DNA of 64,000 nucleotides from JAOPZW01 sp963788935 (GTDB lineage: Bacteria > Actinomycetota > Thermoleophilia > Solirubrobacterales > Solirubrobacteraceae): NCBI GenBank assembly GCA_963788935.1, contig CAWBIM010000002.1, forward strand, positions 1-64,000. The letters run 5' to 3'. The translations under genes were made by a program, and so were the position numbers. This document shows, one piece after another, positions 8,360-17,309 of the stretch. The first letter of the stretch is position 1. Each line of letters opens with the position of its first letter. The notes under the pieces are model-generated. The model had not been told where the DNA came from. It made no database searches and worked only from the letters and a program-made list of their open reading frames with translations.

Positions 8360-8893
8360 ATGGCGGGCAAGGCATCGGAGCGGTTCGTCTGGGCGGTCGA
8401 CACTCTGGCGGTCCGCCCCGCCGATCGCCTGCTCGAGGTCGGTTGCGGCCACGGCGTCGCGGTCTCCCTGGTCTGCGAGATGTTGACGACGGGAACGATC
8501 ACCGCGATCGACCGCTCGCCCAAGATGATCGAGATGGCCACGCGGAGGAACCGCGCGCATGTCGACGCGGGCAGGGCTGTGCTCGAGGCCATCGCGCTGG
8601 AGGACGCCGACCTCGGCGATCGGCGCTTCGACAAGGTCTTCGCCTTCAACGTCGCTCCCTTCTGGCAGCAGCCGGAAACGGCGCTCGGAGCCGTCCGCGA
8701 GCACCTCGCCCGGAACGGGGCCGTCTACCTCTTCTGGGACGCGCGCCACTCCGCGCCGGAGCGAGCCCGGGACCTCGGAAACGAGCTGGCCGACCGGCTC
8801 CGCGAGGGCGGATTCTCCGTCGACAGGGTCCTGGTCGAGGACCTGCGCCCGGTCCCCGCGGTCTGCGCGATCGGGCGGCTGCAGAGCGGATGA
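8360..8893 (+). CDS. Class I SAM-dependent methyltransferase
   Basis: The 177-residue protein shows the Rossmann-type methyltransferase core: motif I LLEVGCGHGVAVSLV near residues 25-39, the acidic end of strand 2 in ITAIDRSPKMIEMA, and the later strand FDKVFAFNVAPFW where aromatic residues suggest the active face. It is shorter than average, with no extra substrate domain, so the acceptor cannot be predicted. It stands alone, about 220 bases before the alpha/beta hydrolase gene on the same strand. Confidence 0.8.
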   Translation: MAGKASERFVWAVDTLAVRPADRLLEVGCGHGVAVSLVCEMLTTGTITAIDRSPKMIEMATRRNRAHVDAGRAVLEAIALEDADLGDRRFDKVFAFNVAPFWQQPETALGAVREHLARNGAVYLFWDARHSAPERARDLGNELADRLREGGFSVDRVLVEDLRPVPAVCAIGRLQSG

Positions 8894-9114
8894 ACATGGA
8901 CGGCAACGCCGTGTCGCGGTCACTGGGAACAGCAGCCACCCTCATGGCGGATCTCGTCGGTGCTTGCGAGCAGGCGCCTCACGTGAAGCGCATCCCACTT
9001 CTGCAATCGCGTGTCGCGCATCGACAGCGGGCGCCCGTCGCGAGTCGCCGGCACGAGTCGTCTCAGGGTCGGTCGCGGTGACCCCGGTCCGCAGCGATGT
9101 GCGACGCTCGCGGC

Positions 9115-9846
9115 ATGTCGACGTTTGTCGTCGTTCATGGTGGCTTTGGGGGCGCATGGGAGTGGACACCGGTCGCGCGCCGGCTTCGTGCGCGCGGGCA
9201 CGACGTGTTCACGCCGACGTTGACCGGTATGGGCGAGCGCGCGCACCTCGCCCCAGGCGACGTCACCGTCGACACGCACGTCGAGGACATCGTTGCGATG
9301 GTTGAAATGGAGGACCTCAAGGACGTCGTCTTGTGCGCTCACAGCTATGGAGGCGTTCCGGTCACCGGCGCGGCCGACCGCGTGCCCGAGCGGCTGGGTC
9401 TTCTGATCTACATCGACGCGCTCGTGCCGCGGCACGGCGAGTCGGCCTTGAACCTATTGCCGGCGTGGTTCCGCGCAAAGGCGCTCGGCACGGCAGACGC
9501 GAACGGACGCGTTCCGATGCCGGCCGTCCTAGCGCCGCCCCCCGGCTGGGTCGACGAGCAGGAACGGCTTCGCTACATCCAGCGGCTGCGGCCTCAGCCG
9601 CTGGGGAGTTTCACCGAGCCGGTTCGGCTGAGAGGCGCCGTTGACCTACTTCCCACCGCGTTCGTGCGGTGCACGCGCACGGCACCTCCGGGCGATCCGA
9701 TCGCTGCCATCGCCGCACGAGCGCGCGCTCGCGGATGGGCGTATCGAGAGCTCCCCGCCCCGCATGACCCGCAGCTTCTCTGCCCTGACCGCACCGCCGA
9801 CCTGCTCCACGAGCTCGCGATATCCAGCGCGCGCACCACCGCCTAG
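9115..9846 (+). CDS. Alpha/beta fold hydrolase (esterase-like)
   Basis: The 243-residue protein opens with the strand STFVVVHGGFGGAWEW, which holds the oxyanion HGG motif. The nucleophile elbow is A-H-S-Y-G-G with Ser77, and the likely catalytic His lies in LPAPHDPQLLCPDR near the C-terminus. The pattern T-L-T-G-M-G-E-R is typical of the EstC/hydroxynitrile lyase-like esterase group. I chose the ATG at 9115 because homology begins there; an upstream ATG adds six unlikely residues. Substrate unknown. No operon partner. Confidence 0.8.
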   Translation: MSTFVVVHGGFGGAWEWTPVARRLRARGHDVFTPTLTGMGERAHLAPGDVTVDTHVEDIVAMVEMEDLKDVVLCAHSYGGVPVTGAADRVPERLGLLIYIDALVPRHGESALNLLPAWFRAKALGTADANGRVPMPAVLAPPPGWVDEQERLRYIQRLRPQPLGSFTEPVRLRGAVDLLPTAFVRCTRTAPPGDPIAAIAARARARGWAYRELPAPHDPQLLCPDRTADLLHELAISSARTTA

Positions 9847-10095
9847 GGGCGTGGCGCCGGTCGGAACTCGTCTAACGGCGAACCCGAAGGCTGCCGCCGC
9901 ACCGCTACTCGAAGCGCTCCACGGTCGCTAGGCAATCCGCTATCGCTCTCGATGCGACTCGGTCGCCCCGTGTCGGAGCACAGCGCTGTCGCTCGCTCGC
10001 CCGCGAAGCGGCACTCGCGTCCGGCGTCGGGCGCGATTTCCCGGGCCGTGACTCTTCCGCGATGCTCGCGGTGCCTACGAGCCCGAGGAGGGGCA

Positions 10096-10190
10096 ATGTC
10101 CGAGCTGCTGCTCGATGCTGTCGGTCGTCGGCGGTCGCCAGCGACGATGCGCGGCTTCCACACCGACCGGCCCGCAAGCGACACCTGCCG
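10096..10190 (+). pseudogene. Possible site-specific integrase N-terminal remnant
   Basis: The frame from ATG 10,096 reads MSELLLDAVGRRRSPAT and then MRGFHTDRP, which resembles the linker that opens many actinobacterial tyrosine recombinases (R-R-R-S-P-A-T ... G-R-P-P-R-N-K-G). The similarity stops after about 30 codons. No SAM-like core-binding or catalytic domain follows. Recognition is from memory of the family and is only moderate. Confidence 0.35.
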
Positions 10191-10492
10191 GACGGGGCCG
10201 TTCGCCGCGCTTCACTGCGGACTGGGCCTCGCCCGCGCGGCCCGAGCCGGTGACGCCTGGCCGGATATCCGCGACAGCGCTGAGGCATTGACAGGTATCG
10301 CACGGTGCTCGGGGATGCCGAGCTCTGCCGTCGCCAGATCCACTCTCTCGCGCGACCCTCGGCGACGAGCGTCAACTCCTCGCGGGAGCCGAGTGGGACC
10401 GACGCCGGCCCTGTGTCGCGATGCGCGTCGAGCTCCCCCCTGGTCAACCCCGCGACCGACAGGCGTGAGGGTCGGGGATTCGCGCAAGGCTG

Positions 10493-10914
10493 AGCCACGG
10501 CGAGACGTACACCGACGACGGCGCCGCGGGCGCTGCGCTGTGGGCTACCCCGAGCGCCGATCCCCTGAGCGGAGACCCGCGCTACGCCGAGCGCCTCGAG
10601 GAGATCGCCGGGATCGACGCACCGCGGCTGTTCGCGGTCGTCGAGTTGCTCGAGGCGAATACGCCGCAGCGACCCCACTACCACCTCCAGTTCCTCGGGG
10701 TGCGGCCCGAGCGGCAGGGCGGGGGCACCTAGGCGGAGCCCTGATGGCGCCGATTCTCGAGCGCTGCGACCGCGACGGCGTGCGGCCTACCTGGAGGCCA
10801 CGAGCGACCGCCACCGCGCGCTGTATGAGCGCTACGGCTTCCTCGCCAGCGGTGCCATCCCGCTGCCCGGCGGCCCCGCGCTCTGGCGCATGTGGCGCGA
10901 TCCGGTGATCTAGC
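10493..10914 (+). pseudogene. GNAT acetyltransferase, decayed
   Basis: Joined frames give ERLEEIAGIDAPRLFAVVEL, then HYHLQFLGVRPERQGGG (the acetyl-CoA-binding R/Q-x-x-G-x-G/A region), then LMAPILERCDRDGV, YLEATSDRHRALYERYGF and the C-terminus ALWRMWRDPVI. This is the usual order of a GNAT domain. In-frame stops near 10,730 and 10,740 and a shift near 10,785 break it. The N-terminus is not recognisable. Two or more lesions favour a true pseudogene over sequence error. Confidence 0.6.
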
Positions 10915-11442
10915 CACGCGGCCGACGTCGGGCGCGTGGGCACGAGGAGCCCTGGTATGCGGCACGGTCACGCTGTGGCCGGCCTGTCCCTCTGGACAGG
11001 CCGGCGTGGGCTCGCCTCCCGGCGAGCGCCGCGAGGATGTGTCGGGACGCGACGGCAACCCCCACTCCACCTCGTCGCGCGGACGCTCCCTTTTCGCGCA
11101 AAGCGGCAGTGGGCGCGGCTCCCGGCGGCGTGCTCCTCCTCGATCAACCCGACGGGCGGCGGTTGCGGTGCAGCTCGGGTCGGCAAGGATGTGTGACGTG
11201 GCTGAATTGTGGCGGCCTGAGTCCCACCGGTGGTCTCGGCGAAGGTGACAAGGCGCCAACCGTCGGCGCGGAAGGCCTCGTACAGCACCGAGATCATCGA
11301 CACCGTCCATGCCGCCGACCGGCGATGGTCCCGGTCGACGCAACGCTCCGCCTCTGACGGCGCGAGGTCGAGGGTTCGCGCAACCCGGGACGTGGCCGCG
11401 GGTTGTTCGAGCGTGACGGCGGCTCGGACTCCGGTACCTCGG
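10915..11442. other. Gene-free stretch with one repeat copy
   Basis: No convincing gene. It contains a near-consensus dispersed repeat at 11,091-11,115. On the minus strand around 11,220-11,340 a protein-like stretch reads VLYEAFRADGWRLVTFAETT, possibly a fragment of a lost gene, but I cannot name it. Confidence 0.4.
11091..11115 (+). repeat. Short dispersed repeat, near-consensus copy
   Basis: TTTTCGCGCAAAGC then GGCAGTGGGCG, the best overall match to the element. Read on the other strand it encodes the chance peptide AHCRFARKG. Confidence 0.65.
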
Positions 11443-12759
11443 GTGGTGGCCATCCTCGTCGCGTGTGGAGCGCTTGGTGGATGGGCGCTTTCGTGCGGCG
11501 CATGGCTCGCGGGCGCGGCGGCGCGCTCACAGCAGTTCATCGCGGGAGGTGACATCGGCGCCGACCTCGCCGTCAGCAACGACGGCCGTGCTTTCTTGGT
11601 AACCCTCGGCGCGCGGCGAAACGCGGCGAGAAGCGTAGCGGTGCGTGTGCGCTCGGCTGCTGCCGGCGCCGGCTTCGGGCCGGCGCTGAGAGTGAGGCAA
11701 TTCGGGGCTCTTCGTCGCAACGTTCAGGCGGGCATCGCCGCCGACGGGAGCGGCGTGATCGCGGTGCGCGCGGTGCGGCAAACACACCGCCGCGTCGAGG
11801 TGCTGAGGTTCGACGCGCGCGGCCGGGTCGGCCGCGCGGTCACCGTCTCGCGCGGGGACGCCGCGGATCTCGCCGCGCTGGAGGTAGCGCCCAGCGGGGC
11901 GGCAGTGGTCGTGTGGTTCCGGCATGGCCAACGGAGCCGTTGGCGATTGGAGGCCGCGTCGAGGGAGTCCGGCGGCGCCGCCTTCGGACCGGCGACGCCG
12001 GTCTCCGGGTTCGTGCGGCGCCCCTGCTGTTCCAGCGTGTCCGCCGCGATCGGGGACCGTGGAGAGGCCGTCGTGACGTGGACCTCGACGTCGCGTCCCG
12101 CCGTCTGGGCGGCGATGCGCGATCCCGGTCAGGGGTTCCGCGGGCCGCAGATGCTGACCGTCAACGCAGCCGATGCGCCCCGTGCGGCGGTGGGCGCCGG
12201 GGGGACCGCGGCGGTCCTCTACAGCGTCCAGCACGTGCCGCCCAGCCCGCGCGACGGCCTCCAGTTGCATCGAGCCGTCCGGAGCGGTGCGTTCGGTCCG
12301 CCCGAGGAGGTCAATCCGGGGAACGGCGTGACGATCGGCGAAGCGACGGTCACGCCGGGCGGACGCGTGCTGGTGGCTTGGATCGACCGAGCGCGAGCGA
12401 CCGTGCACGTGTCCGAGGCCGCTCCCGGTGGGCCGCTGGTCGACGCCGGTGAGCTAGGCGCGAACGTCGCCCCAGCCAGGGTCGCCGTCGCGGCTGACGA
12501 CGACGGGCGCGCCGCCGTCGCCTGGAGCGAGCTTGTCTCGACCGAGCCGATGCCCCGAGAGCGGACGGTCGCGGCGTTGAGGCCGGGTGGAGGCGCGCCG
12601 TTCGGCCGGGCGGTCGCGCTTGGACGGTCGTGGCGGGCGGCAAGTCCCGTGACGGCCCGGCTCCTGCCGGACGGCGTGGCCATGGTGGTCTGGACAGGCG
12701 ATCGGTTCACCGGGCCCGCGCGACGCCGGACCGCGCTGGCGGTCACCAGACTGCCCTAA
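11443..12759 (+). CDS. Secreted beta-propeller-like protein
   Basis: From the GTG at 11,443 the protein has about 438 residues and starts with a hydrophobic segment (VAILVACGALGGWALSCGAW) that looks like a signal peptide; a cysteine in it could serve as a lipid anchor. The rest is a series of about 45-60 residue repeats, each with a strand pattern such as AVVVWFRHG, AVVTWTSTS, VLVAWIDRA, AAVAWSEL and AMVVWTGDR, which suggests a beta-propeller. The family is not named. The frame is open upstream to 11,230 but that part is arginine/serine-rich and unlikely to be translated. The BNR-4-like gene follows 100 bases later on the same strand. Confidence 0.7.
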   Translation: MVAILVACGALGGWALSCGAWLAGAAARSQQFIAGGDIGADLAVSNDGRAFLVTLGARRNAARSVAVRVRSAAAGAGFGPALRVRQFGALRRNVQAGIAADGSGVIAVRAVRQTHRRVEVLRFDARGRVGRAVTVSRGDAADLAALEVAPSGAAVVVWFRHGQRSRWRLEAASRESGGAAFGPATPVSGFVRRPCCSSVSAAIGDRGEAVVTWTSTSRPAVWAAMRDPGQGFRGPQMLTVNAADAPRAAVGAGGTAAVLYSVQHVPPSPRDGLQLHRAVRSGAFGPPEEVNPGNGVTIGEATVTPGGRVLVAWIDRARATVHVSEAAPGGPLVDAGELGANVAPARVAVAADDDGRAAVAWSELVSTEPMPRERTVAALRPGGGAPFGRAVALGRSWRAASPVTARLLPDGVAMVVWTGDRFTGPARRRTALAVTRLP

Positions 12760-12858
12760 CGCCCGGAACTACGTGAAGGCCCGCTGAACCCGTCGCATCG
12801 TGCACGGGTGACGCAGCGCGGCGATACTGGACACCGGACACCAGCAGCGGAGGAGCAG

Positions 12859-14100
12859 ATGTCGGGCACCACGATGTCGCGCGCCACGGGCGCCACGGAT
12901 CCCACCGAGGCCGAGGCAGCCGCCGCGCCCGTCGATCGAGAGCTCGGAGCGGGGGCGTGGTCGTACTTCGGCGACCCGCGCGCCATCTCTCACGATGGCG
13001 ACACGTTCACCGGGTGGATATCCACCAGCGGCAACGTGTGGGTCGCCCGGTACTCGGCCGAGGGCAGGCTCACGAAGCGCCTCATCTTCAAGGGCCTGGG
13101 TCGCGACGACCACAACAACCCGTCGCTGGTCTTTCGGCGCGACGGGCACATCATGGTGTTCTTCTCGCCGCACTCGGGACACCATCTGCCGCCGCCCGGC
13201 ATCCCGAGCGTGATGCGGTACATGGTGTCGTTGAACCCCTTCTCGATCAACGGCTTCGGCCGGGTGCGGACGGTCTCCACCAACGTGCCCGGCGGCCTCG
13301 GGTACACGTATCCGAACCCGATCCAGCTCAAGGACAAGCTGTGGCTGTTCTGGCGCGGGGGCAACTGGAACCCGACGTTCTCGTGGACCGAGGACGGCCT
13401 GAACTGGGTCCCGGCCCGCGAGCTCGTGTTCTTCGGGCACGGCCAACGGCCCTATGCGAAGTACGTCGGCGACGGCAACCGGCAGATCCACGGCGTCTTC
13501 ACGAACGGCCACCCGACGGACTGGAAGAACAGCCTGTTCTACATGCGCTACGAGGCCGGCAACTTGTTCGAGGCGAGCGGGAGACGGATCGGCTCGATCA
13601 GGTCCGTGCCCTTCCACACGACGAAGTTCGACCTGATCTACCGCTTCTCGCCGAGCGGCGGGCGCGCGTGGGGCCACGACATCGCTCTGACGCCCGAGGG
13701 CCGGCCGAGAATCGTCTACACGCGACGGGTCGCGGGCCGCGACACGTTCTGGTACGCCTATCACAACGGCACGCGGTGGATCAGCCGCCGCATGGTCGGG
13801 GCGGGAGCCGGACGGCAGTCGTTCACATCCGGCGGCGCGTCACTCGACCACGAAGACCCGCGCATCGTCTACCTCTCGCGCACGATCGGGCCCTGGAACC
13901 AGGTCGAGTTGTGGTTCACACCCGACAACGGCCGCACGTGGACGTCACGGCAGCTGACTCACGACCCGACGGGCTACAGCATCCGCCCGGTCACCCCGCG
14001 TGGGCTCACCGGCGCCAACCGGATCCTGTATGTCCGGGGCGACGAGCGCACGATCGGGTTCACCAACTACCGGACGCGGGTCCACGCCCTGGACTTCTAG
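12859..14100 (+). CDS. BNR-4 repeat-like beta-propeller protein
   Basis: The 413-residue protein matches the BNR-4 (neuraminidase-like) propeller pattern: GAWSYFGDPRAISHDG, GWISTSGNVWVARYS, GRDDHNNPSLVFRRDGHIMV, then YTYPNPIQLKDKLWLFWRG, with blade motifs in FSWTEDGLNW and FTPDNGRTW. Relatives include carbohydrate-active proteins near the ulvan-lyase group, so polysaccharide binding or cleavage is possible, but I cannot assign catalytic residues. A GGAGGAG sequence just before the ATG at 12,859 supports this start over the GTG at 12,808. Oddly, no signal peptide is visible although this family is usually exported. Confidence 0.75.
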   Translation: MSGTTMSRATGATDPTEAEAAAAPVDRELGAGAWSYFGDPRAISHDGDTFTGWISTSGNVWVARYSAEGRLTKRLIFKGLGRDDHNNPSLVFRRDGHIMVFFSPHSGHHLPPPGIPSVMRYMVSLNPFSINGFGRVRTVSTNVPGGLGYTYPNPIQLKDKLWLFWRGGNWNPTFSWTEDGLNWVPARELVFFGHGQRPYAKYVGDGNRQIHGVFTNGHPTDWKNSLFYMRYEAGNLFEASGRRIGSIRSVPFHTTKFDLIYRFSPSGGRAWGHDIALTPEGRPRIVYTRRVAGRDTFWYAYHNGTRWISRRMVGAGAGRQSFTSGGASLDHEDPRIVYLSRTIGPWNQVELWFTPDNGRTWTSRQLTHDPTGYSIRPVTPRGLTGANRILYVRGDERTIGFTNYRTRVHALDF

Positions 14101-14805
14101 ATCAGGCAGCCCGAACAGCGATGCCCGAGAGTCGAGATCCAGGCTGATTTCGCCAGCTCCGTCGGCTTCGAGGGTGGCGTCGCTCACACCGGCTGCCGAC
14201 TGACCAAGCACCCGTGCGCTGCGCGTGGTCCAGAGCCGTCCGGTTCAGAACACGACCTCGAAGCCCGCGCGGGCGTGGCGGTGCCACCACCAGGCGAACG
14301 CGGGGGATCGCGGAAGGGCGTACCGCTCTGTCCTGGCAGCCGCTTTCGCATTTCGCGCATTGCGATAGCGCGCCGCCGTCGGGAGGGCGCAGCCCGGAGG
14401 CCGAACGGACGATGACCCGCGAGGATGCGACGCGTGAACCGCCCAGCCGCCCGAGCCCCCGATCGGGCGCCTCACAAGCGGGGATCGCACGAGCGGCGTG
14501 CGGCGTTGGCGTCACCTCGCACATGTGGCTGCGATGCACCGCAGCATTTGCCCACGCGATCCCCTCTGTCGGGCGGTTCCGACCTTGCCGACACTCGTTC
14601 CTACGCCACGTCGGACGGGGGTACCGTTGCAACGCTTGGACTGCGGGTTCGGGTGTGAAGTCCCAACGCGCTCAAGGATGCGCCGCGTCGGATTCGCTCC
14701 CACCGAACCCTTTCCGCCGGCTCTGTGCCGGCCGCACCGCTCGCCGCTGCCCGCTGATCGGCGCGCGCACATGCGCGAGACGCCCGGCGCCGGGTCCGAC
14801 CGCCC
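14101..14805. other. Gene-free stretch with one repeat copy
   Basis: About 700 bases between the BNR-4-like gene and the response regulator, with no convincing gene. It holds the dispersed repeat copy at 14,351-14,370 and presumably the promoter of the two-component operon, which I cannot pinpoint. Confidence 0.45.
14351..14370 (+). repeat. Short dispersed repeat, CATTGCGATAG variant
   Basis: TTTCGCGCATTGCGATAGCG, nearly identical in layout to the copy at 23,601-23,620, which differs at three of 20 positions. Confidence 0.6.
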
Positions 14806-15501
14806 ATGAGCGAGCGAATCCTCATCATCGACGACGATCCTGCGGTGCACGAGGTGAGCGGTGCGTGCCTCGAGCGCGACGGCTACATCGTGTCGTCGGC
14901 CACCGAGGGCGAGACGGGCCTTGCGCTCAGCGCAGCGCGGACGCCGGCGCTCGTGATTCTCGATCTCGGCTTGCCGGACATGCCCGGCGAGACCGTGCTG
15001 CGGGAGATCCGCCGCCGCTCGCGGATGCCGATCATCGTCCTCAGCGCGAAGGGTGAGACCGAGGAGCGGGTAACGGGCTTGAGCCTGGGTGCGGACGACT
15101 ACCTGTCCAAGCCGTACAGCGCGCGCGAGCTCGTCGCCCGCGTCAAGGCGCTTCTGCGCCGGGCCAGCGGTGACGCGATGGGCCTCGACCTCCTCTCGTT
15201 CGATGGCGGAGCACTCGAGATCGACCTCGTGCGTCATGAGGTGCGGGCGGACGGCGAGCCCCGGGGCCTCACGGCGACGGAGTTCGACCTCCTCATGGTC
15301 CTCGTCCAGTACCCGGGCCGCGTGTACTCGCGCGGCGAGATCGCCACTCGGCTGCGCGGGCAGACCTTCGCCGGCGACGAGCGCGTGATCGACGTGCACA
15401 TCAGGAATCTGCGCCACAAGATCGAGGCCGATCCGACCAGCCCGCGCCGTGTGGAGACTGTCCGCGGCGTCGGCTACCGGCTGGGGGTGGAACCGTCCTG
15501 A
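14806..15501 (+). CDS. OmpR/PhoB-type response regulator
   Basis: The 231-residue protein has an N-terminal receiver domain (acidic pocket D9-D11, phosphorylation site D53 in VILDLGLPD, T/S in IIVLSAKG, K in DDYLSKPYS) and a C-terminal winged-helix DNA-binding domain (LTATEFDLLMVLVQYPGRVY, IDVHIRNLRHKIE, VRGVGYRL). It is cytoplasmic and controls transcription on phosphorylation by the kinase encoded 20 bases downstream. The sequence after D125 resembles KdpE-like regulators, but no potassium genes are near. The adjacent peroxidase gene is a possible target. Confidence 0.9.
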   Translation: MSERILIIDDDPAVHEVSGACLERDGYIVSSATEGETGLALSAARTPALVILDLGLPDMPGETVLREIRRRSRMPIIVLSAKGETEERVTGLSLGADDYLSKPYSARELVARVKALLRRASGDAMGLDLLSFDGGALEIDLVRHEVRADGEPRGLTATEFDLLMVLVQYPGRVYSRGEIATRLRGQTFAGDERVIDVHIRNLRHKIEADPTSPRRVETVRGVGYRLGVEPS

Positions 15502-15521
15502 CGCGGTGGCGGCCGCTCGGG

Positions 15522-17039
15522 GTGCGTGCGCATCTCGTCGGCGCGATGATCGCCGTCACCGTCACGGGCATTGCCGTCACGGGGTTCTTCGTGACCCGCG
15601 CGGTCGACGCCGAGCTCGCCGCGTCCTCGCGCCGCGACCTGCGGCTCGCGGCGCTCAGCACGGCCGAGACGGCCGCCGCTGTCTACATCGAGGCGGGCGG
15701 GTGGACGCAGCGCTCCGTACACGCGTTGCACACGGTGGCGCGAGCCCGCGGGGACGCGATCGTCGTGCTGGGCGCGGGAGCGCGACCGGTGCCAGGGTCG
15801 CCAGCCGTAGCGCCGGCGCGCGGCGGCGTCCGCGCAGCGGTCGTCGTGCGCGGGCGGCGGGTCGGGACTGTCGTCGCGACCCATCGCGACCGCTTCGGGA
15901 TCGTCGACAGCCAGCTCACCGAGCGGATCAACCGCCTGCTCGTGCAGGCCGCTCTCATCGCCGGGTGGCTCGCGCTCTTGGTCGCGCTCGGCGTGGGGCT
16001 GCGCATGGCCCGCCCGCTGAAGCGACTCACCGACGTCGCCGGCCGGTTGGAGGCTGGTGAGCTCGACAGCGCGGCCATCGGCGCGGGCGGCAGTCGCGAA
16101 ATGATCATGCTCGCGCGCACGATGGACCGCCTGGCGGCCGCGTTGCGGCGCCAGGACGAGGTGCGCCGGGCCACCGCGGCCGATGTCAGTCACGAACTGC
16201 GCGGCGCGCTGGTCGGCGTCTTCACCCGCATCGATGCGCTCCAGGACGGACTCGTGGACGACGAGCGCACCATGTTCGCCCAGCTGGAGCGCGACGCGCG
16301 ACGGCTACGCCGGCTGGTCTACGACGTACACCTTCTCACTGAGGCGCAGCGCCCGGCGCTGTTCATCGACAAGTGCCCGATCGCCCTCGACGACCTCGTG
16401 CGCGACCGCGTGGCGGGGCACACGGAGCCGTTCCGCGCGCGCTCGATATCGCTGACGCACGCCCTCGCGCCGGCGCGCGTGGCAGGGGATCCCGAGCGGC
16501 TCGCCCAGGTGCTCGACAACCTGCTGTCGAACGCGCTGCGCTACACGGATCCCGGCGGTCGAGTGGTCGTGAGTCTCGTCGTGCGGGACGGCGAGGCAGT
16601 GCTCGACGTCGCCGACTCCGGCGTTGGCATCGCGCGCGAGCATCTCGCGCGAGTCTTCGACCGCTTCTGGCGCGCCCCGGGCGCACGCGTCCGCGCTGCC
16701 GAGGGATCGGGCGTGGGCCTGGCGCTCGTGTCCGAGCTGGTCCGCGCCCATGGTGGGGCTGTCGAGGTCTCGAGCCGTCCCGGTCAGGGCACATCGTTCT
16801 GGGTGCGGCTTCCCCTCGCCGACGGACCCACCGGCGCGGCGCCGTCGACCAGCGAGCTTGCGCCCGGATCCGCCGGCCGCGAGCCCCTGCGATCGCGCGG
16901 CGGCGCGGGGTCGCGCAGCCCGGCGAAGCCGCACGGCGCGCTCGTCGAGGCCATCTCCCGCGGCCGCGACGCCGCGCTCGACCTGTCGGACGTCGCGAGC
17001 GTCGACGCGGATCCCGCCGTCGGCGCCGCCGCGCACTGA
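15522..17039 (+). CDS. Sensor histidine kinase
   Basis: The 505-residue membrane kinase has a first membrane helix (VGAMIAVTVTGIAVTGFFV), an extracytoplasmic sensor region of about 110 residues, a second helix (AALIAGWLALLVALGVGL), a HAMP segment, the HisKA dimerisation domain with phospho-acceptor H224 in DVSHELRGALV, and a HATPase domain (N-box LLSNALRYTDPGG, G1 DSGVGI, F-box RVFDRFWR, G2 GSGVGLAL). About 75 extra alanine/glycine-rich residues follow the kinase core. The start is GTG 15,522; the frame also runs from an ACG that overlaps the regulator's stop. It forms an operon with the regulator. Confidence 0.9.
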   Translation: MRAHLVGAMIAVTVTGIAVTGFFVTRAVDAELAASSRRDLRLAALSTAETAAAVYIEAGGWTQRSVHALHTVARARGDAIVVLGAGARPVPGSPAVAPARGGVRAAVVVRGRRVGTVVATHRDRFGIVDSQLTERINRLLVQAALIAGWLALLVALGVGLRMARPLKRLTDVAGRLEAGELDSAAIGAGGSREMIMLARTMDRLAAALRRQDEVRRATAADVSHELRGALVGVFTRIDALQDGLVDDERTMFAQLERDARRLRRLVYDVHLLTEAQRPALFIDKCPIALDDLVRDRVAGHTEPFRARSISLTHALAPARVAGDPERLAQVLDNLLSNALRYTDPGGRVVVSLVVRDGEAVLDVADSGVGIAREHLARVFDRFWRAPGARVRAAEGSGVGLALVSELVRAHGGAVEVSSRPGQGTSFWVRLPLADGPTGAAPSTSELAPGSAGREPLRSRGGAGSRSPAKPHGALVEAISRGRDAALDLSDVASVDADPAVGAAAH

Positions 17040-17309
17040 CGGCCGTCCCGCCCGCCTCGCTGTCGCGCGCCTGCCGCGAGGCCCCGCCGGCGGCAACCGC
17101 CCGCGGGACTGTGTCATGAGAGGAGGACGGACCTCTCTCCGAACGCGTGCACTTTATGGCAGAACACGGGTGGAGAGCTCGCATGATCGCCGTCTTTGCC
17201 GATTCTTCATGTGAGTCGCGCCGGGGTCTTTGTGGCATGCCGGGATGCTGCGCCGAGGGAGCGCTCAGGGGGAGTGCTCGGGGGATTACGAACAGGGGGA
17301 GGGCTCACC

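Noticed and set aside
10200..10490. Minus-strand 91-codon frame
   Set aside because: No recognisable motif; arginine-rich chance frame between two gene remnants.
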